The notes beneath the pieces are model-generated. The model was given only the letters and a program-made list of their open reading frames with translations. It searched no databases and was not told the DNA's origin. DNA of 13,031 nucleotides from Cephalothrix simula (Eukaryota > Nemertea > Palaeonemertea > Archinemertea > Cephalotrichidae), in the NCBI GenBank assembly GCA_035591015.1, contig JAXIUW010156670.1, positions 1 to 13,031 on the forward strand, read 5' to 3'. This document shows, in pieces, positions 1-10,300 of this stretch (positions are counted from its first letter, which is position 1; each line of letters begins with the position of its first letter). A program made the position numbers and the translations under genes.

Positions 1-42
1 GCACAAGGAAAAACCAAGAAACAATTAATAATGCAGGAGCGC

Positions 43-69
43 TTTCGACTACATACGAGTCTTCTTCAG
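43..69 (-). repeat. Hairpin motif CTGAAGAAG...GTCGAAAG
   Basis: Read on the minus strand, CTGAAGA is followed by a GACT/AGTC stem with a 7-base loop and then GAAA. This word order recurs next to repeats in many animal genomes and recalls a hammerhead core. Here an extra A follows CTGAAGA, and no good stem I or III is seen. Confidence 0.4.
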
Positions 70-111
70 CTGCGTTTTTACAATAATATATATATATTCA
101 TTCATATTAAT

Positions 112-344
112 AGCTCAGTTGGTAAGAGACTATCGGAAGGTCTTGGGTTCGAGCCTCACCACTGACACAAGATTCTGGTCCCCAGTGTCCTCTAACTGGG
201 ATATCAAAGGTGTGTAGGGTGTACGTGATTAAACGACGCTGGTGGCGCACGTCGGTTCCTCCTCCGGAGAGCTCACGCCTGAAGGTCTTACACCGCGGTA
301 TGTCTCGACTTCGAGACGATGACCGTACATCAATCAATCAATCA
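112..344 (+). mobile_element. tRNA-derived SINE with (ATCA)n tail
   Basis: A Pol III type-2 internal promoter is visible: box A TAGCTCAGTTGG at 111-122 and box B GGTTCGAGCC at 146-155, at tRNA-like spacing. A tRNA-unrelated body of about 170 bases follows, and then a tail of ATCA repeats (329-346). The octamer ATATTAAT occurs at 104-111 and again at 345-352, a plausible target-site duplication. The element starts at box A, so the first bases of the tRNA head are missing. It is antisense to the spectraplakin gene. I cannot name the SINE family. Confidence 0.8.
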
Positions 345-346
345 AT
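329..346 (+). repeat. ATCA tetranucleotide tail of the SINE
   Basis: Four and a half ATCA units close the SINE. Simple-repeat 3' tails of this kind are common in tRNA-derived SINEs and are thought to serve as the recognition end for the partner LINE machinery. Confidence 0.85.
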
Positions 347-762
347 ATTAATTTTTTAGTCTTTAAAGATTAAGTATTTTTATTATATTTTTCTTGCATG
401 TCCTTTTGTAAATTTTTTAAAACATTAGTATTGCATTTTATCGTAAAAGGTTAATGGTTAGCTGTTGAAATAAATCGCAAAAAGGGCGGTGCTCTACGAA
501 TAAAATAAAATAAAGGTCCTATGGGCTCCATGCTGTGGGTAACTCCAAATATTTTTTACCTTTCTGAATTTGAATAAGCAGGGAAAACAAAACTTGCTGT
601 TGCCAGGCTAATAATTTTTAAAGGAATAATTGATTAGAAAAACAAAACAAAATTACGAAAGCATAAAAAATAAAATAATGACAATTAAGTATAAAAATCA
701 TTCAAAAATCAAGCAAACATTCACTCAAGAATTATTCATTCATGGCCAAAGACGATACCACG

Positions 763-1240
763 TGCGAGCTCGCTGTGTGATCGAAGATTTTTTGGTGTAC
801 GATGTACGCCATAAGCGTGAGCACTCTCATAATTTAAGTATAGGAAAACTCTACGACCTCGCTATGCTATTGCCAATCATCTGTACCTTGGTGTGCGTTT
901 GTGTGCTCGCAGTGCGATCGATACTCATTATGACGGCATTTTTAACAAATTATTAATTCGATTACACAGTGGGCTCGCTGCGAGTTCACAGTGTGACCGC
1001 ATCATCAATTGGTCGCAAATTTGACGAAAACTGGTGAATCATACTGCGAGCTCGCAGCGATCTTGCAGTGCGATCGTGACATCAATGATTTCTTAAGACT
1101 TAAGGTTACTGTGTCCAGTGATGAGTGAAGAGTCAACTATTCTAAGCGATCACACAGCGAGCTCGCAGCGGACTCGCAAACGCATATCAAGGTATGGGAG
1201 GAGACACGATAGGGTATGGAGTATAATATGCGAGCTCGCA
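763..1240. repeat. Cluster of GCGAGCTCGC palindromes with a 21-bp inverted repeat
   Basis: The 10-bp palindrome GCGAGCTCGC occurs exactly at 764, 1046, 1157 and 1230. The copies at 763-783 and 1147-1167 extend into a perfect 21-bp inverted repeat that includes TGTGATCG/CGATCACA. Diverged variants (CTCGCTGCGAG, GCAGTGCGATCG) fill the spaces between. The GC-rich islets stand out from the AT-rich surroundings. This may be a decayed foldback or palindromic repeat element; I cannot name a family. Confidence 0.65.
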
Positions 1241-1299
1241 TGTGGCATCGTCCTTGGCCATGACTCGATATTCTTCGATAAATTGAACAAAAATGTTAC

Positions 1300-1384
1300 C
1301 TCTTGTAGTTTTTTCAAACGATCCTGAAGTATTTTCTTTCTATCCAAGGATTGTCTATAGACACTTCGGTATTTTCGGTTCAAA
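1300..1384 (-). CDS. Spectraplakin exon E20 (last in window): final helix before the EF-hand module
   Basis: The exon has 85 bases. The first base completes the split Ser codon, then 28 codons follow. It leaves in phase 0. The acceptor is atctag|T and the donor is GAG|gtaaca. The peptide holds YRQSLDRKKILQDRLKKLQE, the counterpart of MACF1's [22 protein letters not shown] (recalled). In the family that helix leads straight into the EF hands, so the next exon should open the EF-hand pair. I do not find it in 1-1299. Confidence 0.88.
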
Positions 1385-4300
1385 CTAGATATTTTATTGT
1401 TATAAGCGGTGCTACTTTCGGATCTTTTTCTGTTACCAAGCGAAGAGCCAATTCTACAACAAGTAAAATATCAAAAAGATTATTCTATACTACGACAAGC
1501 AAATGAAGATTCTTTTTAATATAGAAACAGAAAATTAGACAGATAAATACCTCTGAGGTATTCCCTTTGCACTTCCGGGTCGCACATGCGCACCTGTTTT
1601 CTTCACCGGCATTGCTGAGTGAGACTTAATTTCATTTCCCTTTTCCGTCAATACATCGTGGAAAGCCTGAAAAGTAACAAGAGTTAAACCAATAATCATT
1701 ACTCATTAATAAGTACAAAGAATACACATTAATCGATCCCAAAAATAGTTACTCATCTGCAAGTAGACGAACCGTTCCCCTATCAATACCAATGAGCATC
1801 ACTTATAAACAATATCATTAATCAATAAGAATAACTACTGCTCATTAATTTAATTAATCAATACAATAATCATTACTCATTAATAACACTAATCACTGCT
1901 CGTTACTGTACTTACTAAATGCTCTTCAAGGGCCTCTTTCGTCTTCTGCAAGTCTGTTTTTACACTGTGATGTTCAGGGGCTATTAATTTATGATGTGCA
2001 TCTTCTAGGAACTTTTGTAAATCATCCAGAGCTCCAGCTGTAGCTTCTCCTGCTTTCAAAGCTGCTCGTAATCGCGAGGCTCGATTCTCTGCACGATTCT
2101 TGATTTGCTCCCATCTCTGCTTTGTACCAGAGGTACATTGCTGGACGTATTTTTTAGCAGTGGGGTGACAATTAGTTAAAATTTCCCCACCCAATTCGGA
2201 TATGGTGTTCATGTGCTGCTCCATTTCGGCAATTTCTTCCAAAAATTTCTAAAAAAAAATAAAAATAATTTCTTGCTTATATTTTCAAAAACACAACATA
2301 ATAGTAGCAAGTATTTTCGTGTTTGTACACCACTCACATTATGGCGATCATTAGCTTTCCTTATATCTTCAGTAGTTATGGGAAGGGGACGGAAACCAAG
2401 CTCGGATTCAGCATGAGGTAACCAGTCTGTCATTTTCTCGACGGCTGCCTGGAAAGTGCCGGCCTAAAAGAAAAACACAAAATGGTTAAAAATCAAATTT
2501 AGAAACATCATTATCATACATGTTCTAAAATTAATCAAAACTTACAAGATGGCGGGAATCGATTAATGTTTTTTCCTTTTTGTCCGATAAATGGAGAACT
2601 GACTGGTATTTATCGGCAAGATCTTTTACAATTTCAGGGTCAACATGACTTTCGTTAGTATCTTTCATTGATTCAATTCGTGCGCCGTGTTCTTTTAAAT
2701 CGACTTGGAATTGCTAAAAATTGGTTAAATATGGACGAATTAAAAATTTGCAAAAAATTAAATCATCATCATAACAGAAGTTCAAAAAAGTTACCTTATG
2801 TCGTTCAATGAGCATATCAACAGTATCCACATCGCCACAAACACTGCTTTGTTTTTTAAGATCGGTCTCAGCTTTAGCTAAATAATCCAACAGTGACTGT
2901 ACGGCATTTGAACTTTGACCAAGAGCCATAAGGCTATCATCCACATGCTTCTTACTATAGAAAGAAATGACAGAAAATAGAAAGAAATGACAGAAAGTAG
3001 GTTATAAATGACGCAAAACTTGAAAAGGTATCTTGAATAATAATCAGGTAATAAAGCGTTGTCTTGAATAATAATTCAACAAGTCAACAGAGCAATTAAA
3101 ACAATCTTGAATAAACATCAGGCATTTGGGAGTTAGTCCTGAATAATGATTAGGTAACTTATTGTTTTAAAGACTTAGAAAGGAAATATATTGAATAAAA
3201 AATTCATTAAGTAGGAACCATTATTAAATTATCTGTTCAAAAATAGATCATAAAAGAGCTTTTAAAAGAAATTATAAAGTTACCTTTCTAACATAGTATT
3301 TCTAAGTTTTGCCCAATCATTTTTGAGTCGATCGAGCATATTTTGGAGGGATTCTTGGTCTGGATCGGATTTAGTACATCTATCTTGCAGACTTTTACCC
3401 ATTCTTAAAACGGAATGAAATGAGGGATATTTTCCATGAATTGCATTTGTGATACGTTTGAGTTCCTCACAGTCTTTTAAAAGATCATCTTCATCATTGG
3501 ATGAACCTAATAAAGCTGCCCTTGCAATATTATCCGCTAACCAGTCTAGCAAGTTTTGCCATCCGTTTTCAAACTGTTGAAATATAAGAAAATGTTTACA
3601 TAGATGTATTCTACATGTAAATGTAAAATTTATATTTTAAAGGCAATGACCTGGCGTTGTAAAGCAGAGAATTAATCAATCTTACCCTTTGATCTTCCTT
3701 AAGAGCCCGATGTAAGAGGCGACCTCTTTCTTCTGCCCTACGAGTTAATTTTTTAAATCTCAATTTGATGTTTGATATCTGTGTTTTAACGTAAATTGTA
3801 TCTTCTTTTGTACCAAAGTATTTTAAATATGTTCCAGTCATATCGAGATCTTGTAGAATTTCTCGGTGTTGAACGACTTCAAGCATAAAATCCTAGAACA
3901 AAAGGCGTAAAAGTTTAATGAACGTAAAAATTTTAATTATCATAGGACGTAGAAAATAAAAATAAATTTAATAAAACTGGACAACTAATGGTCAATTTTT
4001 GGCATTAAAATCTTACGTGATGATCTTTAGTCTGATTCTGGCATCTCTCGACAATTTTGCTTGGATATCTGAACTGATAGACACGCTCTTCAGCATCAAG
4101 TAGCCAATCAGCGTAATTTTGCAAACTTTCGTGGAAACCTTGAACATAGGCACAGTGACCTTCCAATTTTTTCTACAAAAAAATAATTATTAAATTTCCG
4201 AAGTTTTTACAAAACTCTATTTACCCGCTCCTTTAAATAAATCATGTGATTCTCACCATTTTCTTATCCCCTCGGCGTTTGGTACTGTTCCATCGATTTT

Positions 4301-7300
4301 GCATTCGTTGTAGCCTCTCTTCTAAATACGGAGCCTCGTTTTCAGTACATCTATTTATTATATCACTTCCATTGAGAACAAGTGATTGGATGTATGGTTC
4401 TTTGTCTAGGAATTCTTTCATCTTTCCCTGACAATTGAAAACAATCACTAAAATCAGTTAATATTTCATAACTAAAATCACTAAAGTATTTATTTTAAAA
4501 AATCACTTAAAAATATTAAGTCATAACTAACCAAAAAAATTACCGGGATGGAATCTTTTCGACATAATGTAATTTTAAAATAAGTTAAGTTGAAAAATAG
4601 CGAATTCTCAACAAAAATATAGTGCAACATTTTGCTCGCAGGCGTTTTGTATTTCTGTGAAAATTTGCAACCATTTTATACAGAATTTTCCTTGTGCAAC
4701 CTATATAGACCACGTATTTTGGAGGCATCGTTGCATGCTTTACCCCTAAACAATGTGTAATGGCATGTAGCGTCCTTAAACAAACTGCCATTTTTCGGTA
4801 GAAATGTAAGATTTTCACCTTGTTTTTCGGGTTTTCACACTGGATAATAACAAGATTGGCGAAACTGTTAAAAAACTCTCAATGGATAAATAAGACAAAA
4901 AGTCATAACTGAAACAAAACTTACGGAGAAACGATCTTGATTTTTTCTTGCTGTATATGGTATCGCACCCATTGGTTTCTTGTCCCTAATTTCAACTCTG
5001 AACTCATCAATCATTTGTAAAGCTGATTCAATATCACTTGCAAAGTGTTTGATCTCTTTAAAACCATCTTTAAGTTTGTTTTCGCGAGCTTTTAAACTTC
5101 TCATGATGCTCTCAAATAAATCGTTCATTTCTTTCTTCTTTTTCGACAGACTAGATGGCATATCTTCATTTGGACCCACGATTTCATCGACTAATTTTGA
5201 GAGAGTAGTTACTGGCTCTTTCTGGGCGCCAATTTCGGACTTGACAGCTTTGACGTTTCGCAAATACTCGTCGGCGTATCTTGGATTAGCAAAAATTCTA
5301 TCCATCTCAGATAACTGTTCTTCGGTAGCCTGCATTAAGCCAATAACTTCATCCAAAGCTGTGTCAAGTTCACTGACCTTAATTAGGCTGTTTGTCAAGT
5401 CATTCTGTAAAAGTAAAAAAAAACTTTAACCCGCGGAACTAGTTTCGCAAATTACAAAATTCTGTTTCCAGCCGGAACAAACTCCGCTGTTGCTCAAAAG
5501 GACATTCGTGATTTTTTAAAATAACTCACCTCCCGATCAGCAATCTTTGCCATGAGGTCTTCCCACCTTGCATTGAATTCACCGATAATTGGTGCCAATT
5601 TAGTAGCAGTGCTGGGATGTGTGTCAGTAATATCGGAACTGATTCCAGCCAATTGATCCAAGTCCTTGCCATGACCAGTAACTTGAACATTTAGGACCTA
5701 AAATAATTTATAGCAGAAGATGAATTTTAAACTTTTTTAAGTACAAAAAATTTACATAAAATTTCTATTTATATTTATATTAAAGATATTCATTTTCAAT
5801 TAGAAGCCTCCTAAAACACGAGGTCCATTGCCTCGTATAATTTGATCTATAAGCGTTAATTAAAATAGTTAAAGTTTCAAATAATAAAAATTCAAACATT
5901 TGCATTCAGCAAGCAAAGGATATTGACACTTAAAGAAAAGCTATTTAAATATGAAAATCTTCTTATATATAAGTTTTAAAATAAAATACGATGAAGAACA
6001 TTCAAATATTGCTTTTGACAACACTCAAACTTAAAGAAAAAAATAGTAAAAAATAGTATTAAGTAAAGCAAAATTCACAAAACTGAACGCTCTAATTCGT
6101 AAAGGTCTATTTCTAATGTATCTCTGTAATGTTTTCAGCTAAACCGGCGGGGATTTTATTTAAAATTTTAAAATATTACTAACAATAATTGAAAAACATG
6201 AGCGGTCACGGAATAGCAAGATAAGGGAATAACCAACACCATACATTCTCAATTCATAGCATATAAATCATATTTTTAGTCTTCAAAGGCCTAGCATATA
6301 GAAGCATTAAATGATTATCAAAGTTATGATTAATAAAAGTTAGTTTTCCTTGTTAATGAATTGGCTAATATAGGGTGGCCAATATTCTTATTTTAAATTA
6401 GAAGAGTAAAAAATCGAGGCCCATCGTTTCGCATTACGGGATAAAGGTAAATTAGAAGCGTAAAAAAATCGAGGCCCGTCTTATTTTGCATCACGTGATT
6501 CAACTTTTTAGCCACCCTATATAAAAAAGTAAAATCGTGCTAAATAAATAAAAAAGCCTATTTAGATGTGAAAATACAATTAATAAATCATGCTAATTCT
6601 ACATTTAATAGAAACTATGTAGAACTAAAGCTAGAAAAGCAATTTTCATAGCAACAACATGTAATTACTTTTAGTTCTTCGATCTGAATAAGTATTTTCC
6701 TTGATTCAGAGGCGATTGGCGATAAGTTGTCAAACCGTTGTTCCGATAGAGGGAGCCACTTCATGATTTTCTAGAAGGGTAATTCGGAAAAATAATAAAC
6801 TTACTATTTTTAAAGCAGATTTATTACAAAAAGCTTTGACCACAGCATAAAAATTATATAAGTACAAAAGCTTTGATCTCAAGAGTTTTTAAAGATCACT
6901 TTAGCAATAACTGAGGATTGCCATATAATAAGTGATGACCGAAATCATAAATCTGCATTGCCAGGGATATCGACACATTTGCAATTTTTAAATTAAAGAA
7001 AAGCATTTTAAACATTTTTGATGATATTGGGAAAAACGCACTGTGCCCAGCTGCAGGGGAGGGGGGGAAATGGAAAACAACTGACGCGTGGCCCAAATTA
7101 AGATGTTTTCCTATCACATTTTAGTTTTTTCCTCGATGTTTTAAAGAATTCTTTGTGTATTCTCAGCATAGTATCACGATAGTATTCCACAATATTGATG
7201 CCATTTAACATGTACATCTATAACCGCTTTCGAAGCGTCTAAGGTTAAAACATTTCAAAAATTGATTTTTCACTTGGAAAAACCTGCTAATTTTTAGGAG

Positions 7301-10300
7301 AAAAAGTGGCCCAAAAAGAGGAAGAAGAGAAAGAAAATAGCCCCGCTTTGCATTCCCCCTAGTCCCCGCCCTGCCCGGCCTCCCTTACGGGTACATTCGG
7401 TGATAGGCCCATAATACATGTCAATACATATAATTAATTACGTAGTCATTGATTTCTCATACACACGTTTACAATTTTTCTTGGAAATGCAGGGTAAAGT
7501 GACAATTCACAGTTAATTTTTTCCACCATAAAAAGAGTCATTATCACCAAGAGTTACAGGATTATAATTAAAACATTAAACCAAAATGTACCCTTAAAAT
7601 TCAATTAGAAATTCTAGTAAAATAGTAAAACGCGATACATACCTCAATCAAACTTTGTAATTTCTTAGCCTTTTCTAATGCAACATTCAATTCGTCTCTC
7701 TTATCTTTCAACTCGTCCTCGATATCACCACAAACCAAATCTAAATCATTCAAATGTTTCTTGATTTCCATTTTTCCAGGAGCGCCTGATACATCAGACA
7801 GGTTTCCTCCAGCAGTTTTGCATTCTTTTACTTTTTCATTAGCAAGGTTGTATTCTTTCTCCAGTTCCTTAAATGAGAGAATAAGAAAATTAACAAATGA
7901 TAATATGAAACGAAATACATGTGTACATTTTGACTTAAATGTCTTAAATGGTATAAAACATATTAGAAGATTTGATATGTGCTATTTTTAGAGAAAAACA
8001 ATTTAAATAAGAAAAGGTAAGAAAATTTAAAATTAAATTATGATAATTAAATTTATATACATATACATCATAAAATTACAATAATTTAATTTATATGTAT
8101 ACACAATAGTATAGAAAAATTGGCCACACGATCTACATAATGCCAAAAATGGCCCTCCAACGCGAAAAATCTCCCAAGTGGGGACCCTGACCCCCTTGAC
8201 CCTTACATGTATATATTCTGACTTGTTATAAAAAATGTAGAAACAATAAAAATGTAGAAACAAGTATATATTTTCAAGACTAAAGCGTCACTTGGTGGCC
8301 CCTAGCGGCGAAGATGTGCATTTTCGCATAAGGGTACAGCCACAGCTGAATCAGAAGAATGTTTCGACCAATATCATTGTTCTACAAAACAATAGCACCA
8401 AATTCTAGATCAGAAAAGAACTTGCAGCGCCACCTGGTATCCTTATGCAAAAATGTACATTTTCGCACTAGGGGGCCACCAGGTGGCGCTTTAGTCTTGA
8501 AAATATAAACTTGTTTCTACATCTTTTTAAAACAAGTCAGAATATATAAGGGTTAAGCAAGTCGGGGTTCCCACTTGGGAGATTTTCGGGGGTTTTCTAT
8601 ACTATTGTGTAATAATATTAAAACTCATTATATTTAATTTCAAATTTTAAAAAAAGTTGCGTATTTGCTAATCAAAAATACGTTAATGTAAATTACAAGT
8701 AAAATTATTAGTTGTAATGAAAGTCCAATTTTAAAGAAATGAAGGCTAACCTTCTATAAGGTATCCATCGATTCAAATATAAGTAAAAAGTTTATGGATT
8801 ATTATTGCCATTGTTTTCGAGGGCTATAAGAAGCTGGTATTGCAGGAGGGGAACATGCATATGTATCATTAATCTTTATTAAAAATTACTCGTCAGCGCC
8901 TCGCCTCCCAGTCAATATTTTTAGTACTTACATCAACTTCCTTGCTTTGTTCCTCGATATAATGTGGATCAATACTCGCCGAGTCTATCATAGAAACATT
9001 ATCAAGAAGGTCTTGAAGTGCATCATTCAAATTGTTGCACATCGACCAAAAATGTTCAGCCAATGGCATTGCCGATGCAATAGCTTTTTCACGAGCCTCT
9101 GAAGACTTTGTGACGTCATCATAAAGGCCTATTGCTTCTAGTCGCTTCTCTGATTCATCGCTTGAGGATAACCGACCTAAAAAAATTAAAGAATTTAGAA
9201 TTAAAACAAACTCGGCGTCCTTGACAACAGGGTTGCTAGGAATAATGCACCTGTCAGAGCTTGCCTCGGGAGGGGGGCGTGATAGCGCTTAAATCCTCAC
9301 CCATTAACGCGTTCCTGACGTTTTCTTCTCATCCGAGCATAGCGATCACAAAGCCCCATAAGGATTATTTTATCCCACCCGGTATTAAAGGGATGCCTCT
9401 CCAAAAACGAAACTACCGTAGATTTTTTAAATGTGCACCTATGAAAAAATGTACGTTCCCCGCATCTCTTCCATTTTCTTAGATCGGGAGCAATTACAAT
9501 GCAGCTAATATTTGAAATTTTATAATTAGGGGCGAGGCTTATAACGCAAGATCACTTCACCGCACCCCTCGCAAGAATTGACGGAAACGATGTCGCATTC
9601 GATATCGAAGCCTTTAGGGGATTTTGCGACATCGCTAAAGCTTATAGATGTCGCCACGATATCGATGCGAAACAGCTTTGAAGCAACTCGATGTTCCATC
9701 GATATCGCAGTGACATCGATGCACTTATTCGATATCGCAGTGACATCGATGTGACTTGACGATATCGCCAACTCGCATTTGGTTTTAGAGGAAGGGAGCA
9801 GTGAAAGTGCGAGGACATCAATATCCTTTGCCAATATCGCAAACTCCCATCGATATCCAAACGACATTGCTATTATGATGTAATTTCCATTCTATGCTCT
9901 ATATGGATGTGACATCGCTTAAGGATCCTGATGTCCTATCGATATCGCCGAGACTTTGATGCAACTTTGCGATGTCACTGAGATATTGCGACGATATCGC
10001 TGCAACATCGTGCGTTTGCAATGTTACTCAACATCTGATCAACGTCACTTCGATATTCCGGCGACATCGCTATTATGACGTCATTTTCTTTCTATGCTCT
10101 CTATCATCAATTTTTACTATATCGCTGCGATATAGCTTAAGCATTCCAATGTAACATCGATATCGCGATGACATCGATGCGCCTTTGCGATATCATAAAG
10201 TCGCATTCAGAAAGAAAGAGCAAATGCGCATCGATATCACCGGGATATCGCGGCGACATCAATTCACATTTTACTAGAAAAGGTCCACAATATGGATTTA

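Larger units (their letters stand above)
1..1299. other. Left flank: intron of the spectraplakin gene (3' side cut by window)
   Basis: No convincing minus-strand exon follows the donor of exon E20. The stretch holds a SINE (112-344), a hairpin motif at 43-69, and a cluster of GCGAGCTCGC palindromes (763-1240). The open frames at 630-956 (+) and 1118-1327 (+) look like chance frames: they have low-complexity N-termini, no recognisable motif, and lie over repeats or over the end of exon E20. The EF-hand exon probably lies left of base 1. Confidence 0.7.
5698..6668. other. Intron between E8 and E9, carrying a small MITE
   Basis: The intron is 971 bases of AT-rich sequence. It holds the MITE at 6371-6519 and a diverged copy of the same internal motif at 5797-5838. 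Nothing else is recognisable and there is no exon-like frame. Confidence 0.8.
8101..8610. mobile_element. 510-bp foldback/MITE element with long inverted arms
   Basis: The ends are a perfect 18-bp inverted repeat, ACACAATAGTATAGAAAA at 8101-8118 and its complement at 8593-8610. Homology continues inward with gaps. Shared blocks are AATCTCCCAAGTGGG, TATATTCTGACTTGTT, TGTAGAAACAAG, ATATTTTCAAGACTAAAGCG and TTTTCGCATAAGG, to about 8335 on the left and 8438 on the right, leaving a spacer of about 100 bases. The left arm has about 50 extra bases near 8119-8165. No transposase is encoded. No clear target-site duplication is visible. Confidence 0.85.
7868..8931. other. Intron between E6 and E7, carrying a 510-bp foldback element
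   Basis: About half of the intron is the inverted-repeat element at 8101-8610. The rest is AT-rich, with palindromic AT runs just left of the element (about 8030-8100). Open frames at 7761-7991 (+) and 8033-8263 (-) overlap exon E7 or the element and show no protein motif. Confidence 0.8.

Noticed and set aside
111-155. A functional tRNA gene
   Set aside because: The A and B boxes are present, but the acceptor-stem 5' strand is missing, no anticodon arm closes properly, and a long non-tRNA body with an ATCA tail follows. A SINE explains it better.
560-607. Possible 16-codon minus-strand exon with AG and GT boundaries, phase 0
   Set aside because: The peptide has no spectrin or EF-hand character and does not match what should follow exon E20. 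A frame this short with splice dinucleotides is expected by chance.
630-956. 108-codon plus-strand open frame
   Set aside because: It starts in Lys/Asn low-complexity sequence, runs through the GCGAGCTCGC repeat, and has no recognisable domain. The hydrophobic end looks like a chance translation.
1118-1327. 69-codon plus-strand open frame
   Set aside because: It overlaps the palindrome cluster and runs into the antisense of exon E20. No motif.
4980-5429. 149-codon plus-strand open frame, the longest on that strand
   Set aside because: It is exactly opposite exon E10, is Ser/Leu-rich as expected for the complement of a charged helix, and has no motif.
8033-8263. 76-codon minus-strand frame over the foldback element
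   Set aside because: It is Tyr/Ile-rich, lies in AT-rich sequence and the left arm, and has no motif.
9242-9482. Plus-strand frame (73 codons) near the left end of the 1.14-kb element as a possible transposase remnant
   Set aside because: No DDE-type or zinc-finger motif, and far too short. It begins inside the terminal repeat.
9526-9867. 113-codon minus-strand frame and nearby frames with repeated SLRYR/SMSLRY strings
   Set aside because: The repeats in the peptides are translations of the CGATATCG DNA repeat in several frames and both strands, so they are not evidence of a protein.
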